Positions 33,283-41,975 of a stretch of DNA of 64,000 bases are shown in pieces. Within the stretch, counting starts at the first letter, position 1; each line of letters opens with the position of its first letter. Under the pieces are notes generated by a model. It had not been told where the DNA came from. It did not search any database and saw only the letters and a list, made by a program, of their open reading frames with translations. Made by a program: the position numbers and the translations under genes. The stretch is from Euwallacea fornicatus (lineage: Eukaryota; Arthropoda; Insecta; Coleoptera; Curculionidae), in NCBI RefSeq assembly GCF_040115645.1, contig NC_089555.1, positions 3,534,001-3,598,000 of the forward strand, read 5' to 3'.

Positions 33283-34293
33283 ATGAAACTGCTAAGTAAA
33301 GCAGCCGCTGCCCGTAAGAAGAAAATAGTTGAATTAATAAAAAACGTTCGAAAAAAATATCAAGCCTTACAATTAGGTAGATCTGAGGATGATAAAACTT
33401 TGAATAAATTATTTAAGCCTGTAATAGATCCTATCGGTATACTCATTAAGCAACAAGAAAATAATCTGCACAATAACTGGCACCCATCATTACAATTCCT
33501 AAAAGAGAAAGGGTCTATAAAGCCGCAGCACAGACGCGATGAAACATTATCATCAGATAATCAAAAAGTCAGTTCATTGCGAGAACAACTACCTAAAGCA
33601 GAAGGTTCTATATTAAACGCCACACCAAAGGAGCAAGAAAGCGATTATGAGACTAGTGACTATGAGTATGAGTCTCCAGATATTTCAACTACTTCCAACG
33701 AATATGGGAGCATAACTCAAAAGTATATTACAGATTATTCAAAAGGTTTGCCGCAAATAGATATAACTTACGGACCAAAATATAACTCTGATACGAATAA
33801 ATGGACCTTAGGCCGTTCTAAGCTCAGTTTTAATAATAATGACATAATATTAGATAATTCGCAATTTGAAGGAACTGAAGGTCTCTATAATTTGGTATTT
33901 TACAAAGAACCTTCTATGTATAGTACTCAAGATTTGGAAAACTATGGAAACATTCTTAATCAAAGTCACGTGTACAGAGTTGACTTCAATCCTTCTGGGA
34001 AAATAAAAGGAAATACTGGAAATAAATATGTCGGTATTGTACGTAAGTTACTCACGATGTCATCATCATCATCATCATCATCATCTTTATCAAATAGTGT
34101 GAAGAAGGGGAGAGGAGGTGAAGATATGATTACTTATAATTCGAAACCAATTGAGTATGTCTATTGGGATGATGTAAATGAATTAGTTGATCGACTGCGA
34201 CTGCTATATGCGTCAAAACAGGCGGGAAACACTTCGCATGAAAATGAAATTTTATCAATTATTGAGGAACTTAAGGAATCTAAGGTTATTTAA
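33283..34293 (+). CDS. conserved Polinton protein of unknown function, copy 1
   Basis: 336 aa. It has a basic coiled N-terminus (MKLLSKAAAARKKKIVELIK), a disordered acidic middle (about 100-150, YETSDYEYES), then a conserved block: EGTEGLYNLVFYKEPSMYS (about 205-225), an HVYRVDF.PSGK stretch, a Ser run coded by TCA repeats (34069-34087) and YVYWDDVNELVDRLRLL near 300 with NEILSIIEELKE at the end. I recall this C-terminal pattern as recurrent next to Polinton genes in insects, without a known role. Placement with the packaging ATPase suggests a virion or assembly job. Confidence 0.65.
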   Translation: MKLLSKAAAARKKKIVELIKNVRKKYQALQLGRSEDDKTLNKLFKPVIDPIGILIKQQENNLHNNWHPSLQFLKEKGSIKPQHRRDETLSSDNQKVSSLREQLPKAEGSILNATPKEQESDYETSDYEYESPDISTTSNEYGSITQKYITDYSKGLPQIDITYGPKYNSDTNKWTLGRSKLSFNNNDIILDNSQFEGTEGLYNLVFYKEPSMYSTQDLENYGNILNQSHVYRVDFNPSGKIKGNTGNKYVGIVRKLLTMSSSSSSSSSLSNSVKKGRGGEDMITYNSKPIEYVYWDDVNELVDRLRLLYASKQAGNTSHENEILSIIEELKESKVI

Positions 34294-34327
34294 CAACTTC
34301 AGTTTACTATTTGGTTTAAGTTTTAAA

Positions 34328-34795
34328 ATGAGTCTCGATAAGTTTGGACGCCATTCCGCTAAGAAGCATAAAACCACCACCGTAATAAAATCCACATTAT
34401 CGCGCACCTCTAACGGTGATATTGATAATGGAAATTTGAGAATTTGTAATTTAAAACCACCTATAGATGAAAATGACGCAACTAATAAGGAATATGTAGA
34501 TAGATTATTACAATCCACCTTAATGATGATGAGGGAAAATTTAGATAGCCATAACCATGAAGTTGCTAGTCTGAGTGATATAGTTAAGCGACATGAAACT
34601 ACCATGGATAAAGTTAAATCTACTATGTCTTATAATTTAGAGAGCTCTAGAGTTATAATGAAGGCGATTGGAGATGAAGTTGCTAGTGTGCGTGATATAC
34701 TTAAGCAGCATGAAACTACGATAGACCATCTTCAAAAACAGTACAAAATCTTGTGTTTTAAAGACGAGGTCTGCACCCCTAGCACTAATGTCTAA
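34328..34795 (+). CDS. fibre-like coiled-coil protein, copy 1
   Basis: About 155 aa. I chose the ATG at 34328 (MSLDKFGRHSAKKHK) since upstream codons overlap the preceding gene. The central motif ICNLKPPIDENDATNKEYVD (about 39-58) is the NL..P...DA.NK.YVD collar seen in phage tail fibres and in fibre-like proteins of Polintons and adenovirus-like elements. It is followed by a coiled coil with a repeated EVAS(L/V).DI(V/L)K.HETT pattern at about 78-96 and 118-140. This suggests a trimeric spike or shaft. Its last codons overlap the integrase ATG (ATGTCTAA). Confidence 0.65.
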   Translation: MSLDKFGRHSAKKHKTTTVIKSTLSRTSNGDIDNGNLRICNLKPPIDENDATNKEYVDRLLQSTLMMMRENLDSHNHEVASLSDIVKRHETTMDKVKSTMSYNLESSRVIMKAIGDEVASVRDILKQHETTIDHLQKQYKILCFKDEVCTPSTNV

Positions 34796-35717
34796 AGAAA
34801 AAATTCAGCTTATTACGGAGCTACATAAACCATCACGAAGAAAATTTCCCCGACGGCGTACAATTATAAAAGGATTAAACGACTCATGGCAAGCTGATCT
34901 TGCTCAAATGGATATGTATAGTAGAGAAAACAGGCAATATAAATTTTTCCTTATAGTTATCGATTGTTTTTCTAAATACATTTGGGCTAAACCATTAAAG
35001 TCTAAATCGGGTGCTGAAGTTGCTGACGCTTTTTCTAAGATATTAAAAGAATCAAAAATATCTCCAAAAAATCTTGCTACAGATCATGGAAAAGAATTTT
35101 ACAATACTAATTTCCAACAATTAATGAAAAAGTGGACCATTAATCATTATAGCACGTTTAGCATCACCAAGGCTGCTATTGCAGAACGCTGTATTAGAAC
35201 TATTAAAGAAAAATTGTATAAATTGTTTAGTTTGAATGGTAATCACAAATGGGTGGATATATTATCTGATGTTATAAAAAAGTACAACGAAACTAAACAT
35301 TCCACAACAAACGTTAAACCTATAGCAATCAATAAGAATAATGAAAAGGAAATATTATCTAGAGCCTATAATCATATTAAAATTGTTGAAAAATCACGAA
35401 AATTTAAAGTTGGAGATTTAGTACGTATCAGCAAAAACAAGCATATTTTTGAAAAAGGTTATTTACCGAACTGGACCACTGAGTTATTTAGTATTGTGAA
35501 AGTTCAACTTACAAACCCAGTAACATACTTGCTAGAAGATCAAACTGGTAGACCTATAAAGGGCGCTTTCTATAAGTATGAACTGCAAAAAACTAAACAG
35601 CCCGATGTATTTTTAGTGGAGAAAATAATACGCAAGCGTGGCAATAAAGTCTATGTCAAATGGCTTGGGTTTGATAAATCTCATAACAGCTGGATTAGTG
35701 ATGATAATAAATTGTAA
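34788..35717 (+). CDS. INT: Polinton integrase with chromodomain, copy 1
   Basis: 309 aa. Retroviral-type rve core: Asp37 in WQADLAQMD, Asp99 in ATDHGKEFYN and Glu133 in AAIAERCIRTIK (33 residues between the last two by my count). A KFKVGDLVRISK block follows at about 205-215, and a C-terminal chromodomain FLVEKIIRKRGNKVYVKWLGF with a closing SW. It should insert the linear element with 6-bp duplications, matching the CATAAA seen. The chromodomain may steer insertion to modified histones. The ATG lies inside the preceding gene, so translation may be coupled. Confidence 0.92.
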   Translation: MSKEKIQLITELHKPSRRKFPRRRTIIKGLNDSWQADLAQMDMYSRENRQYKFFLIVIDCFSKYIWAKPLKSKSGAEVADAFSKILKESKISPKNLATDHGKEFYNTNFQQLMKKWTINHYSTFSITKAAIAERCIRTIKEKLYKLFSLNGNHKWVDILSDVIKKYNETKHSTTNVKPIAINKNNEKEILSRAYNHIKIVEKSRKFKVGDLVRISKNKHIFEKGYLPNWTTELFSIVKVQLTNPVTYLLEDQTGRPIKGAFYKYELQKTKQPDVFLVEKIIRKRGNKVYVKWLGFDKSHNSWISDDNKL

Positions 35718-35809
35718 CTACGCTTGCGCTAGATCTGTTTATACCTTACTTTAAACATCAGTTTTAGAAAGTTAAGTAGTAGTAGTATTTTCAATTCATC
35801 TGAAGCAAT

Positions 35810-36508
35810 ATGTGTTCTCAAATAATGAATTGTGAACTTGATGAGCTACTAACTAAATATGAACATGAAGTATTTAAAAATAGTTTGCCAAAAGGATGTA
35901 ATAGCAATAACGCTATATCAAACCACTATGTGTTGAACTCAACATTTACATGTCTTTCAAGTGGAATTGATATTTCAGCAGGTTTAAACATGTTTCAAGA
36001 CTTTACACCTGCAATACAAATACAAGTAGGAAGTGATGTCCTTTATTTCAGTGAAATCGAGTGGAAAAACATTGTGGCCAACCTTTATTGGTTTTTGGAT
36101 AACTATTTCCGAAAAGATGATATATCTTCAGTTGCGCAAGTGTCTTCAGGTAGCAGTATAATCTCCACCTACCAGTCTGTAGATAAATCCAAGCTTTTAG
36201 TCATAACAAATAACGAGATTCCTTTATTTTTAACTGAAAGCAATGTATGCGATTTATGTGTTATAGATGACTACTTTATAAATAACAAACTTAACTCATT
36301 TAGAATGTTAGATTTTCAAAAGTTTTATCTTAATTTTATAAGAGTATTTAGGGACTTTATAAGTGAGCATCATATTGCAAAGGATGTTATTGAATCTCTT
36401 TTAAGAAAATTTTGCTGTGTAAATATGAATATAGAAACTTATTGTTTAAGGGAATGCTTGTATTATGATAAAAATAAAATTCTACATGACTTGGGAATAA
36501 ATTGTTAA
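35810..36508 (+). CDS. unknown Polinton protein, copy 1
   Basis: 232 aa starting MCSQIMNCELDELLTKY. A central block FTPAIQIQVGSDVLYFSEIEWKNIV followed by an aromatic ANLYWFLDNYF helix (about 64-101) resembles a recurrent small domain in insect Polintons that I cannot name. The C-terminal half is helical and Cys-rich (KFCCVNM, CLRECLYY). There is no signal peptide and no catalytic motif. An AGTAGTAGTAG run lies 30 bp upstream of its ATG. It is in line with the integrase and MMP genes. Confidence 0.55.
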   Translation: MCSQIMNCELDELLTKYEHEVFKNSLPKGCNSNNAISNHYVLNSTFTCLSSGIDISAGLNMFQDFTPAIQIQVGSDVLYFSEIEWKNIVANLYWFLDNYFRKDDISSVAQVSSGSSIISTYQSVDKSKLLVITNNEIPLFLTESNVCDLCVIDDYFINNKLNSFRMLDFQKFYLNFIRVFRDFISEHHIAKDVIESLLRKFCCVNMNIETYCLRECLYYDKNKILHDLGINC

Positions 36509-36614
36509 AATTATACTGGCTTTTAAATGACTAATACGCTGTAGATCAATGATATATAATTAAAGGCACGATTCAGCGTTTTTTTTCTCATACAGCGAGT
36601 GGTTAAGCTGCAGA

Positions 36615-37447
36615 ATGGTCAGTCGTATAGTTTGTTTTTTGTTTATTAGTGGAGGTTTTGCTCACACGAAAATAAACGTAAACGTATTTGACTATCTGCT
36701 AAAATATGGTTATGTAAACAACACCTCAAATGAAAATTCGTTAATTAATATTAATCAATCAGAGGCGCTCATATCATTTCAGGAGTTTTACAACTTGCCA
36801 GTAGATGGAACTCCTAACAATGAAACATTAAAATTAATGGAGACACCACGATGTGGAGTAAAAGATGATAATATTGCTTTTTCAGCACTTGGAAAATGGT
36901 CTAAATCTACAATAAAGTGGTATGTAACTTATCCTCAGAGTCATTATATAAAAACTGTTGCAGAAAAAGCGTTCAAAGTGTGGAGTGATGTAGCTGACTT
37001 AAAATTTCCTTATGACTACAAAAATCCTGATTTAATTATTTCGTTTGGAAAACTTAACCACAGGAATAACCCCAGATGCTTGACTGGGGATTGCCCATAT
37101 CAATTTGATGGGCGGGGTGGTGCTTTAGGTCATGCTTATACACCCTCAGCAAATCACAAACACAACAATACATGTCTTGAAATTCATTTAGATAGCTCAG
37201 AATCTTGGTATTTTGGTTTGGATGACAATGCGCCAGCTGATAGTTATAGTGCACTGTGGGTTTTAATACATGAAATAGGTCACGTGCTCGGTTTAGGACA
37301 CTCAGCTGTTCCTAATGCTATCATGTTTCCATACTACAAGACACAAATGAATTTAGATAAAGACGACATTGTAATAATTCAACATTTGTACGGAAAGGCG
37401 ATCGCACCAAAACATTTCGAAACAAGCACTTCTTCTTTGCCCCCATC

Positions 37448-37495
<48 letters not shown>

Positions 37496-38186
37496 TAAAA
37501 ATGAATTGAAAAATAACCACGATGATGATGATGTTTGTAACTTTGAAGAACACCCTTTGACTTTCTTAATAATGCATAAAAATTTATATATTTTACACTT
37601 AGATCGAATATGGATTATGGATATGATAACGAAAAAGATGCAGGCAAATAGCATATCAATTTACTCTGTATTTCCATTTTTACCTAAATTTAACCGAATT
37701 ACAGCTGTATATCAAAGAGTAAATGGAGATGTAATTTTAATTGTTGACAAGGTCATTTATGTTGTTAATCATAAAAATTACAATTTAATTAAGACGGTAA
37801 GTCTTTCTAGCCTTAAAATACCATTCAATGATCAAAAGCTGAGGGCTGCAGTCGCTACTTACACAGGGAAAATTATCTATTTTTTCGATGAAAACTATTA
37901 TGCTATAATTAACGATAATGATTATAATTTTATTGTTGATTATTATGGTTATATATCGAAAGATTTTAATGGTATACCTTCATCGATAGAAAGCGTCTTT
38001 CGCTTTACTAATGGCTTGTTATATTTTTTCCAAAATAATAGGTATTTTGAGTATGATGAATTTACAAATTCTCTAAGAAAATCAGATAAATTCAATTTAA
38101 ATATTTTCAATATACCATGTCCTTCAATATCATTGTATGAGCAGTTGAAATTATTACTTACTAAAATAATGAAAATAAATAAATAA
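36615..38186 (+). CDS. secreted matrix metalloproteinase cargo gene, copy 1
   Basis: 523 aa with full MMP architecture: signal peptide 1-17, peptidoglycan-binding-like propeptide (ALISFQEFYNLPVDGTPNNE), cysteine switch PRCGVKD (Cys80), and catalytic domain with zinc site HEIGHVLGLGH (His219, Glu220, His223, His229) and Met-turn Met237. A linker with a long Thr run (about 279-294) and a C-terminal hemopexin domain bracketed by Cys309 and a Cys near 505 follow. All catalytic residues are present. No furin site or GPI/membrane tail is seen, so it should be secreted and digest extracellular matrix. It is absent from the core Polinton set and was presumably captured from an animal host. It lacks introns. 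Its stop overlaps AATAAA signals. Confidence 0.93.
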
Positions 38187-38512
38187 ATAAAACACACGTT
38201 ATATGGTATATAATTAGCAGGTTTATTACAACCCTTACAAAGTATACTTAATTCATGAAACCTAGTTACATGATAACAATGCTTACAAAATACAAAATCT
38301 AGTGTTTCAGAGCATTGTAGAAAATTGCTAAAGTCCTCATCGTCTCTTCTCTGCTCTTCAAGCTGCTCTTCAAACGGTGGAGTTAGCATTGTTGATAGCT
38401 GCTCTTCAAACGGAAGAGTTGGCATTGTAATAAGTAACTCTACGATGTTGCTGCTGTCTTCACATGACTCCACACAAACTTGTGAATCGTTGGTTGTGTG
38501 CAACGTTGACAT
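37949..38512 (-). CDS. possible zinc-ribbon protein antisense to the MMP end, copy 1
   Basis: The leftward frame of 187 codons from the ATG at 38512. It has an acidic region with a tandem LPFEEQLSTM/PPFEEQLEEQ repeat, then a zinc-ribbon-like CKHCYHVTRFHELSILCKGC. The last 79 codons run antisense through the MMP C-terminus and may not be real, unless splicing trims them. The 38190-38512 part lies in an otherwise empty gap, which favours a gene there. Function unknown. Confidence 0.4.
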   Translation of the reverse strand: MSTLHTTNDSQVCVESCEDSSNIVELLITMPTLPFEEQLSTMLTPPFEEQLEEQRRDDEDFSNFLQCSETLDFVFCKHCYHVTRFHELSILCKGCNKPANYIPYNVCFIYLFIFIILVSNNFNCSYNDIEGHGILKIFKLNLSDFLREFVNSSYSKYLLFWKKYNKPLVKRKTLSIDEGIPLKSFDI

Positions 38513-38643
38513 TGCATTAACGTCACTTTGGTTTTACTCATCCAATACGGCTTTGTTCGACACCTACCCACTTTCAAATAACGGCACTTAGAGCAAATTA
38601 ATGACTCTGTGTAATACCAAACCATATTATCATCTATTTTCAC
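38440..38643 (-). CDS. possible small Cys-rich protein, copy 1
   Basis: A short leftward frame. The first ATG in frame (MVWYYTES) lies a few codons inside the listed GTG start. It shows CSKCRYLKVGRCRTKPYW and then CQRC, a C-x2-C/C-x2-C pair of zinc-finger type. It overlaps the preceding candidate in another frame. The two may be separate genes or exons of one. Confidence 0.35.
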   Translation of the reverse strand: MKIDDNMVWYYTESLICSKCRYLKVGRCRTKPYWMSKTKVTLMQCQRCTQPTIHKFVWSHVKTAATS

Positions 38644-38780
38644 ATTTGATTAAATAAGAAACCTAAAAACAACCACATCCGCTTGTTATGAAACATCTTC
38701 AATATTTTTGGAATAACAACTTTAAATTATATTATTATTATTAAGAGCAGACTACTGGACGGTTCTTAAAAGTATTAATT

Positions 38781-39083
38781 ATGGATTTAACACTGTTAAA
38801 ATCTAGTGGGGCGTTTTCTCAAAAGCCCGTAACGAAAACCTACAATCTAGAAGTTGACAAAATTTATAAAATTGTCGACTTGAGAATAGTGAAGACCAAA
38901 TTTGGAGAGTCAGTCGTAGCTGAACTAGAGGAAACGGTAGTATTTTTACCACAACGGATGGTTCAAGCTGTTAAAAAAAATATCTCCAAGTTCAAGCCAG
39001 ACGTGTATGGTTTGATATACAAAAGTCTAAAGGAGGTGCCAGGTCTTGGTTCAACCCCTATTATTGAAATTGTAGAACTCTAA
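38781..39083 (+). CDS. small OB-fold-like, possible ssDNA-binding protein, copy 1
   Basis: 100 aa. Beta-strand pattern: YKIVDLRIVKTKFGESVVAEL, TVVFLPQRMV, VYGLIYKSL, with no catalytic motif. I recall this small family directly upstream of PolB in Polintons and related elements, where an OB-fold single-strand-binding role is plausible. It sits 68 bp before the polymerase ATG on the same strand, consistent with a replication module. The assignment is by pattern and position. Confidence 0.55.
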   Translation: MDLTLLKSSGAFSQKPVTKTYNLEVDKIYKIVDLRIVKTKFGESVVAELEETVVFLPQRMVQAVKKNISKFKPDVYGLIYKSLKEVPGLGSTPIIEIVEL

Positions 39084-39150
39084 AATGTAAGTATTATCTT
39101 TTTTATTTTTTATTTATGACTATACTACTAATATTTCAATCAGATAAGTG

Positions 39151-40909
39151 ATGAACCCCACGGAGAGTGACAGAACCCTTACAAGCGGTCTATCTAACGT
39201 TAGCGATAATATTGTGGATTTGTTCAACAAGGTGTATTTTCAGTTAGCAGCCCGCTCATCAGGCGTGGACGCGGATGAAAAACAAAAATGGTTTAGAAAA
39301 GTGCGAAAATCCATTCGCCAACAGGTACTTGCATTAAAACATAGTAAACAAAATGTAGGGTGTTATAGAAAAATGCTTACAAATTTAGGACACTTAAAAC
39401 GCTTTCAATTTTTGTTTAAAAACTTGAATGTTTCCAGTCATGTAGGTGGGGGTGGGGTTAAACGTTCTGATAGGCTTAGATGGGAAAATGGTCCTCTCGT
39501 CTTTCAGGGTCGCATAAGATCAGGTTTAATAATTAATTTAACTCACAAGAAACTAGGAGATTTCTTTACTGATGCTGTGCACCTATTTAAAAGAAGAATT
39601 TCTAATATTTTGAAGCAGTATCATTTGATTAAAGTAAATGCAAATTTTTGTGGGGAATATATAATTAAACAAAAAGATTTGGAAAAAACTTCTTTTAAAT
39701 ATTTTAACACGCCAAACCACGTAATTGATAGTAGCGTGGATTTATTAGAATGGTTTCATGATAATATAACTAAGCAAATAATGAATAAGATGGAAGATTT
39801 TCAGGAAAGGGATAGTGGGTGGGCTCTCTGTAAAATTATTAGCCTAGAATTAAATATTAATAAATACGAGTGTGGTAGCGGTTCATCTTACATTAAACTA
39901 CCCGCGGAAATAACTGCCAAAAAAGCATGCATCAACGTAAAAAATAATGATGAAGCTTGTTTTTTTTGGAGTATTGTATCAGCTCTTTATCCGGCGAGTG
40001 TTAACTCCGATAGAATTTCATCATATCCTCATTATGAGTCAATATTACATACGAATGGTTTGGATAAGGAAGCTATGCCTCTGTCAAAAATCTCTAAATT
40101 TGAAAAACTTAATAACATTTCAATTAATGTTTATATGCTTGAACTAGAGAAATCAGGTTTTGTTACAACTCCAGTTAGATTGACAAGTAAAAAATTAGAG
40201 AATCATGTCAATTTACTGTTAATTCAAAATAAGTATTCGCGCAAAAAATCTGATTTTGAAGTAGACGGTGACGATTTGGAGGTGGGAACTGATATTAAAT
40301 ATCATTTTTGTTGGATTAAAGATCTGTCGAGACTTCTCGTTAAGCAGCTAACAAACCACAAAGGTAAAATTTATATTTGTGACAGATGTTTAAATTATTT
40401 TCCAAACAATGATAAGTTAATTCAGCATGGTACTTTATGTGAAAAGAAAAATACTTGTAAAATATCTTTTCCTACTTACGATTATGTTCAGTTTCAAAAT
40501 TATATTTTTAAACAAACTACTCCTTTCGTTGTTTATGCAGATTTCGAGTCGATACTAGAATCTGCTAATGTAAAAGGATGTTATCAGGAACATAAAGCTT
40601 TTAGTGTAGGATATTTCTTTAAATGTTCTTACGATGATTCTTTATCATTTTATAGAATGTATCAAGGAATTGATTGTTTAGATTGGTTTTCTAAAGAATT
40701 AAAAGAACTTGCTAAAATAGTTTATAGTAAAATGAAATATATTGTTCCAATTATTGCAACAGATAAATTTAACTCAGCTATGTCATGTCATATTTGTGAA
40801 AATGTTTTCAAAGAAGGTGACATTATAGTAAGAGACCATGATCATTTCACAGGAGTTATGAGAGGTTTGAGTCATGAAAACTGTAATTTGAGATATAAGA
40901 AGCAATTTA
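39151..40909 (+). CDS. POLB: protein-primed DNA polymerase B, copy 1, cut by assembly gap
   Basis: The first 586 or so codons of the polymerase fully described at 51989-55759. It includes the N-terminal region, Cys-His finger, first exonuclease motif (VVYADFESIL) and the HNH-like DHDHFTG block. It ends at the N run in the RYKKQF region, not at a stop codon. This is an assembly truncation, not a biological one. Confidence 0.9.
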
Positions 40910-41109
40910 NNNNNNNNNNNNNNNNNNNNNNNNNNNNNNNNNNNNNNNNNNNNNNNNNNNNNNNNNNNNNNNNNNNNNNNNNNNNNNNNNNNNNNNNNNN
41001 NNNNNNNNNNNNNNNNNNNNNNNNNNNNNNNNNNNNNNNNNNNNNNNNNNNNNNNNNNNNNNNNNNNNNNNNNNNNNNNNNNNNNNNNNNNNNNNNNNNN
41101 NNNNNNNNN
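40910..41109. other. assembly gap of exactly 200 N
   Basis: A run of 200 unknown bases, a conventional placeholder size. The left contig ends in PolB; the right contig begins inside the left-end exonuclease-like gene. The single base on each side (40909 A; 41110 T) differs from the other copy. Confidence 0.98.
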
Positions 41110-41570
41110 TGGTAGCGATTCGAGATGGTGTAAGAACAAGTCACTACTTGTTTAAATCGCCGGTACCATACGAATCGCTTTCCCGAAGGAACAAAAAATG
41201 TGTGAACCGCGCAACTAAATACATTCACGGACTTCATTATAACTCAGGATTTATTCCATCAGGTGAACTCGAGAAAATATTGATTGACAAACTATGTGGC
41301 TGTGATTATGTGTATGTGAGGGGGTGCAGATTAACGAAGTTTCTAGAAAGGATGCTAAAGTCCTCCTCCCCATATGAACACCCTCAACCACAACTCATAG
41401 ACTTAGAAACATACAATTGGGGATGGGATCCTCTTCAATGCCAACAATATCCCATGTGTTTAGATCACATTGCCACTACAAATTTAATGTGTGCCGTAAC
41501 CATTTGCAACAATATACACGATTGGATAGTCAGAAATTTGCCACTACCACCTTATACTATCAATAACTAA
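41110..41570 (+). CDS. exonuclease-like protein, copy 2, N-terminus lost in gap
   Basis: Identical to codons 23 onward of the gene at 28207-28731. The first 22 codons fall in the N run, so the open frame has no native start here. Confidence 0.6.
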
Positions 41571-41641
41571 TATACATATCAAACAAATTATAGATTCGAA
41601 TTATTTCAATTCAGTTAATACTACGTGCTGTACGTTGCAAC

Positions 41642-41929
41642 ATGAAGAATATATTGACCAAGTTTTTTGGTAGAAAATTGGATTTAGAAGATTGCACGAT
41701 AGAGGAACTTGAATCGCTTCCACTCATTTTTTACCAGGAGATAGTTGAACCAATAGCATTGCTGAATATATGGGGAAAACTACCATATAACTATAGGAAG
41801 GATTTTATCGCAAGAACAAGACTACCATGTTTCGTTCACTACAACCATCCTGAATCTCAAACACATATTGATGGCCCGCCACCTCCCCAATCCAAATGTG
41901 CTATGTGTAAGAGAAATTTAAAGCGCTAA
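41642..41929 (+). CDS. small Polinton protein with C-terminal Cys pair, copy 2
   Basis: Identical to 28803-29090; see that entry for description. Confidence 0.6.
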   Translation: MKNILTKFFGRKLDLEDCTIEELESLPLIFYQEIVEPIALLNIWGKLPYNYRKDFIARTRLPCFVHYNHPESQTHIDGPPPPQSKCAMCKRNLKR

Positions 41930-41975
41930 AATAAAAAAAATGATGTAACAAAATTGTTGAAATAAATAATTTTTA

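Larger units (their letters stand above)
28272..40908 (+). repeat. 12.64-kb duplicated block, copy 1
   Basis: Matches 41111-53746 in the same orientation, at offset 12839 up to the capsid homopolymer and 12838 after it. All encoded proteins agree except the capsid tail. Likely an assembly overlap; see findings. Confidence 0.95.

Noticed and set aside
34255..34605. Leftward 116-codon frame opposite the fibre-like gene
   Set aside because: Antisense shadow with no recognisable domain.
37379..37654. Leftward frame with a poly-Val run
   Set aside because: It is the antisense of the ACA-repeat linker of the MMP gene; the poly-Val comes only from the microsatellite.
36615..38186. MMP as a host gene interrupted by the Polinton
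   Set aside because: It is intronless, lies within tightly packed element genes on the same strand, and no host gene fragments appear at its sides.
27613..40909. Two separate Polintons side by side
   Set aside because: Only one outer TIR pair and one CATAAA pair exist. Neither copy has a TIR at the gap, and the copies overlap in the way clipped contigs would.
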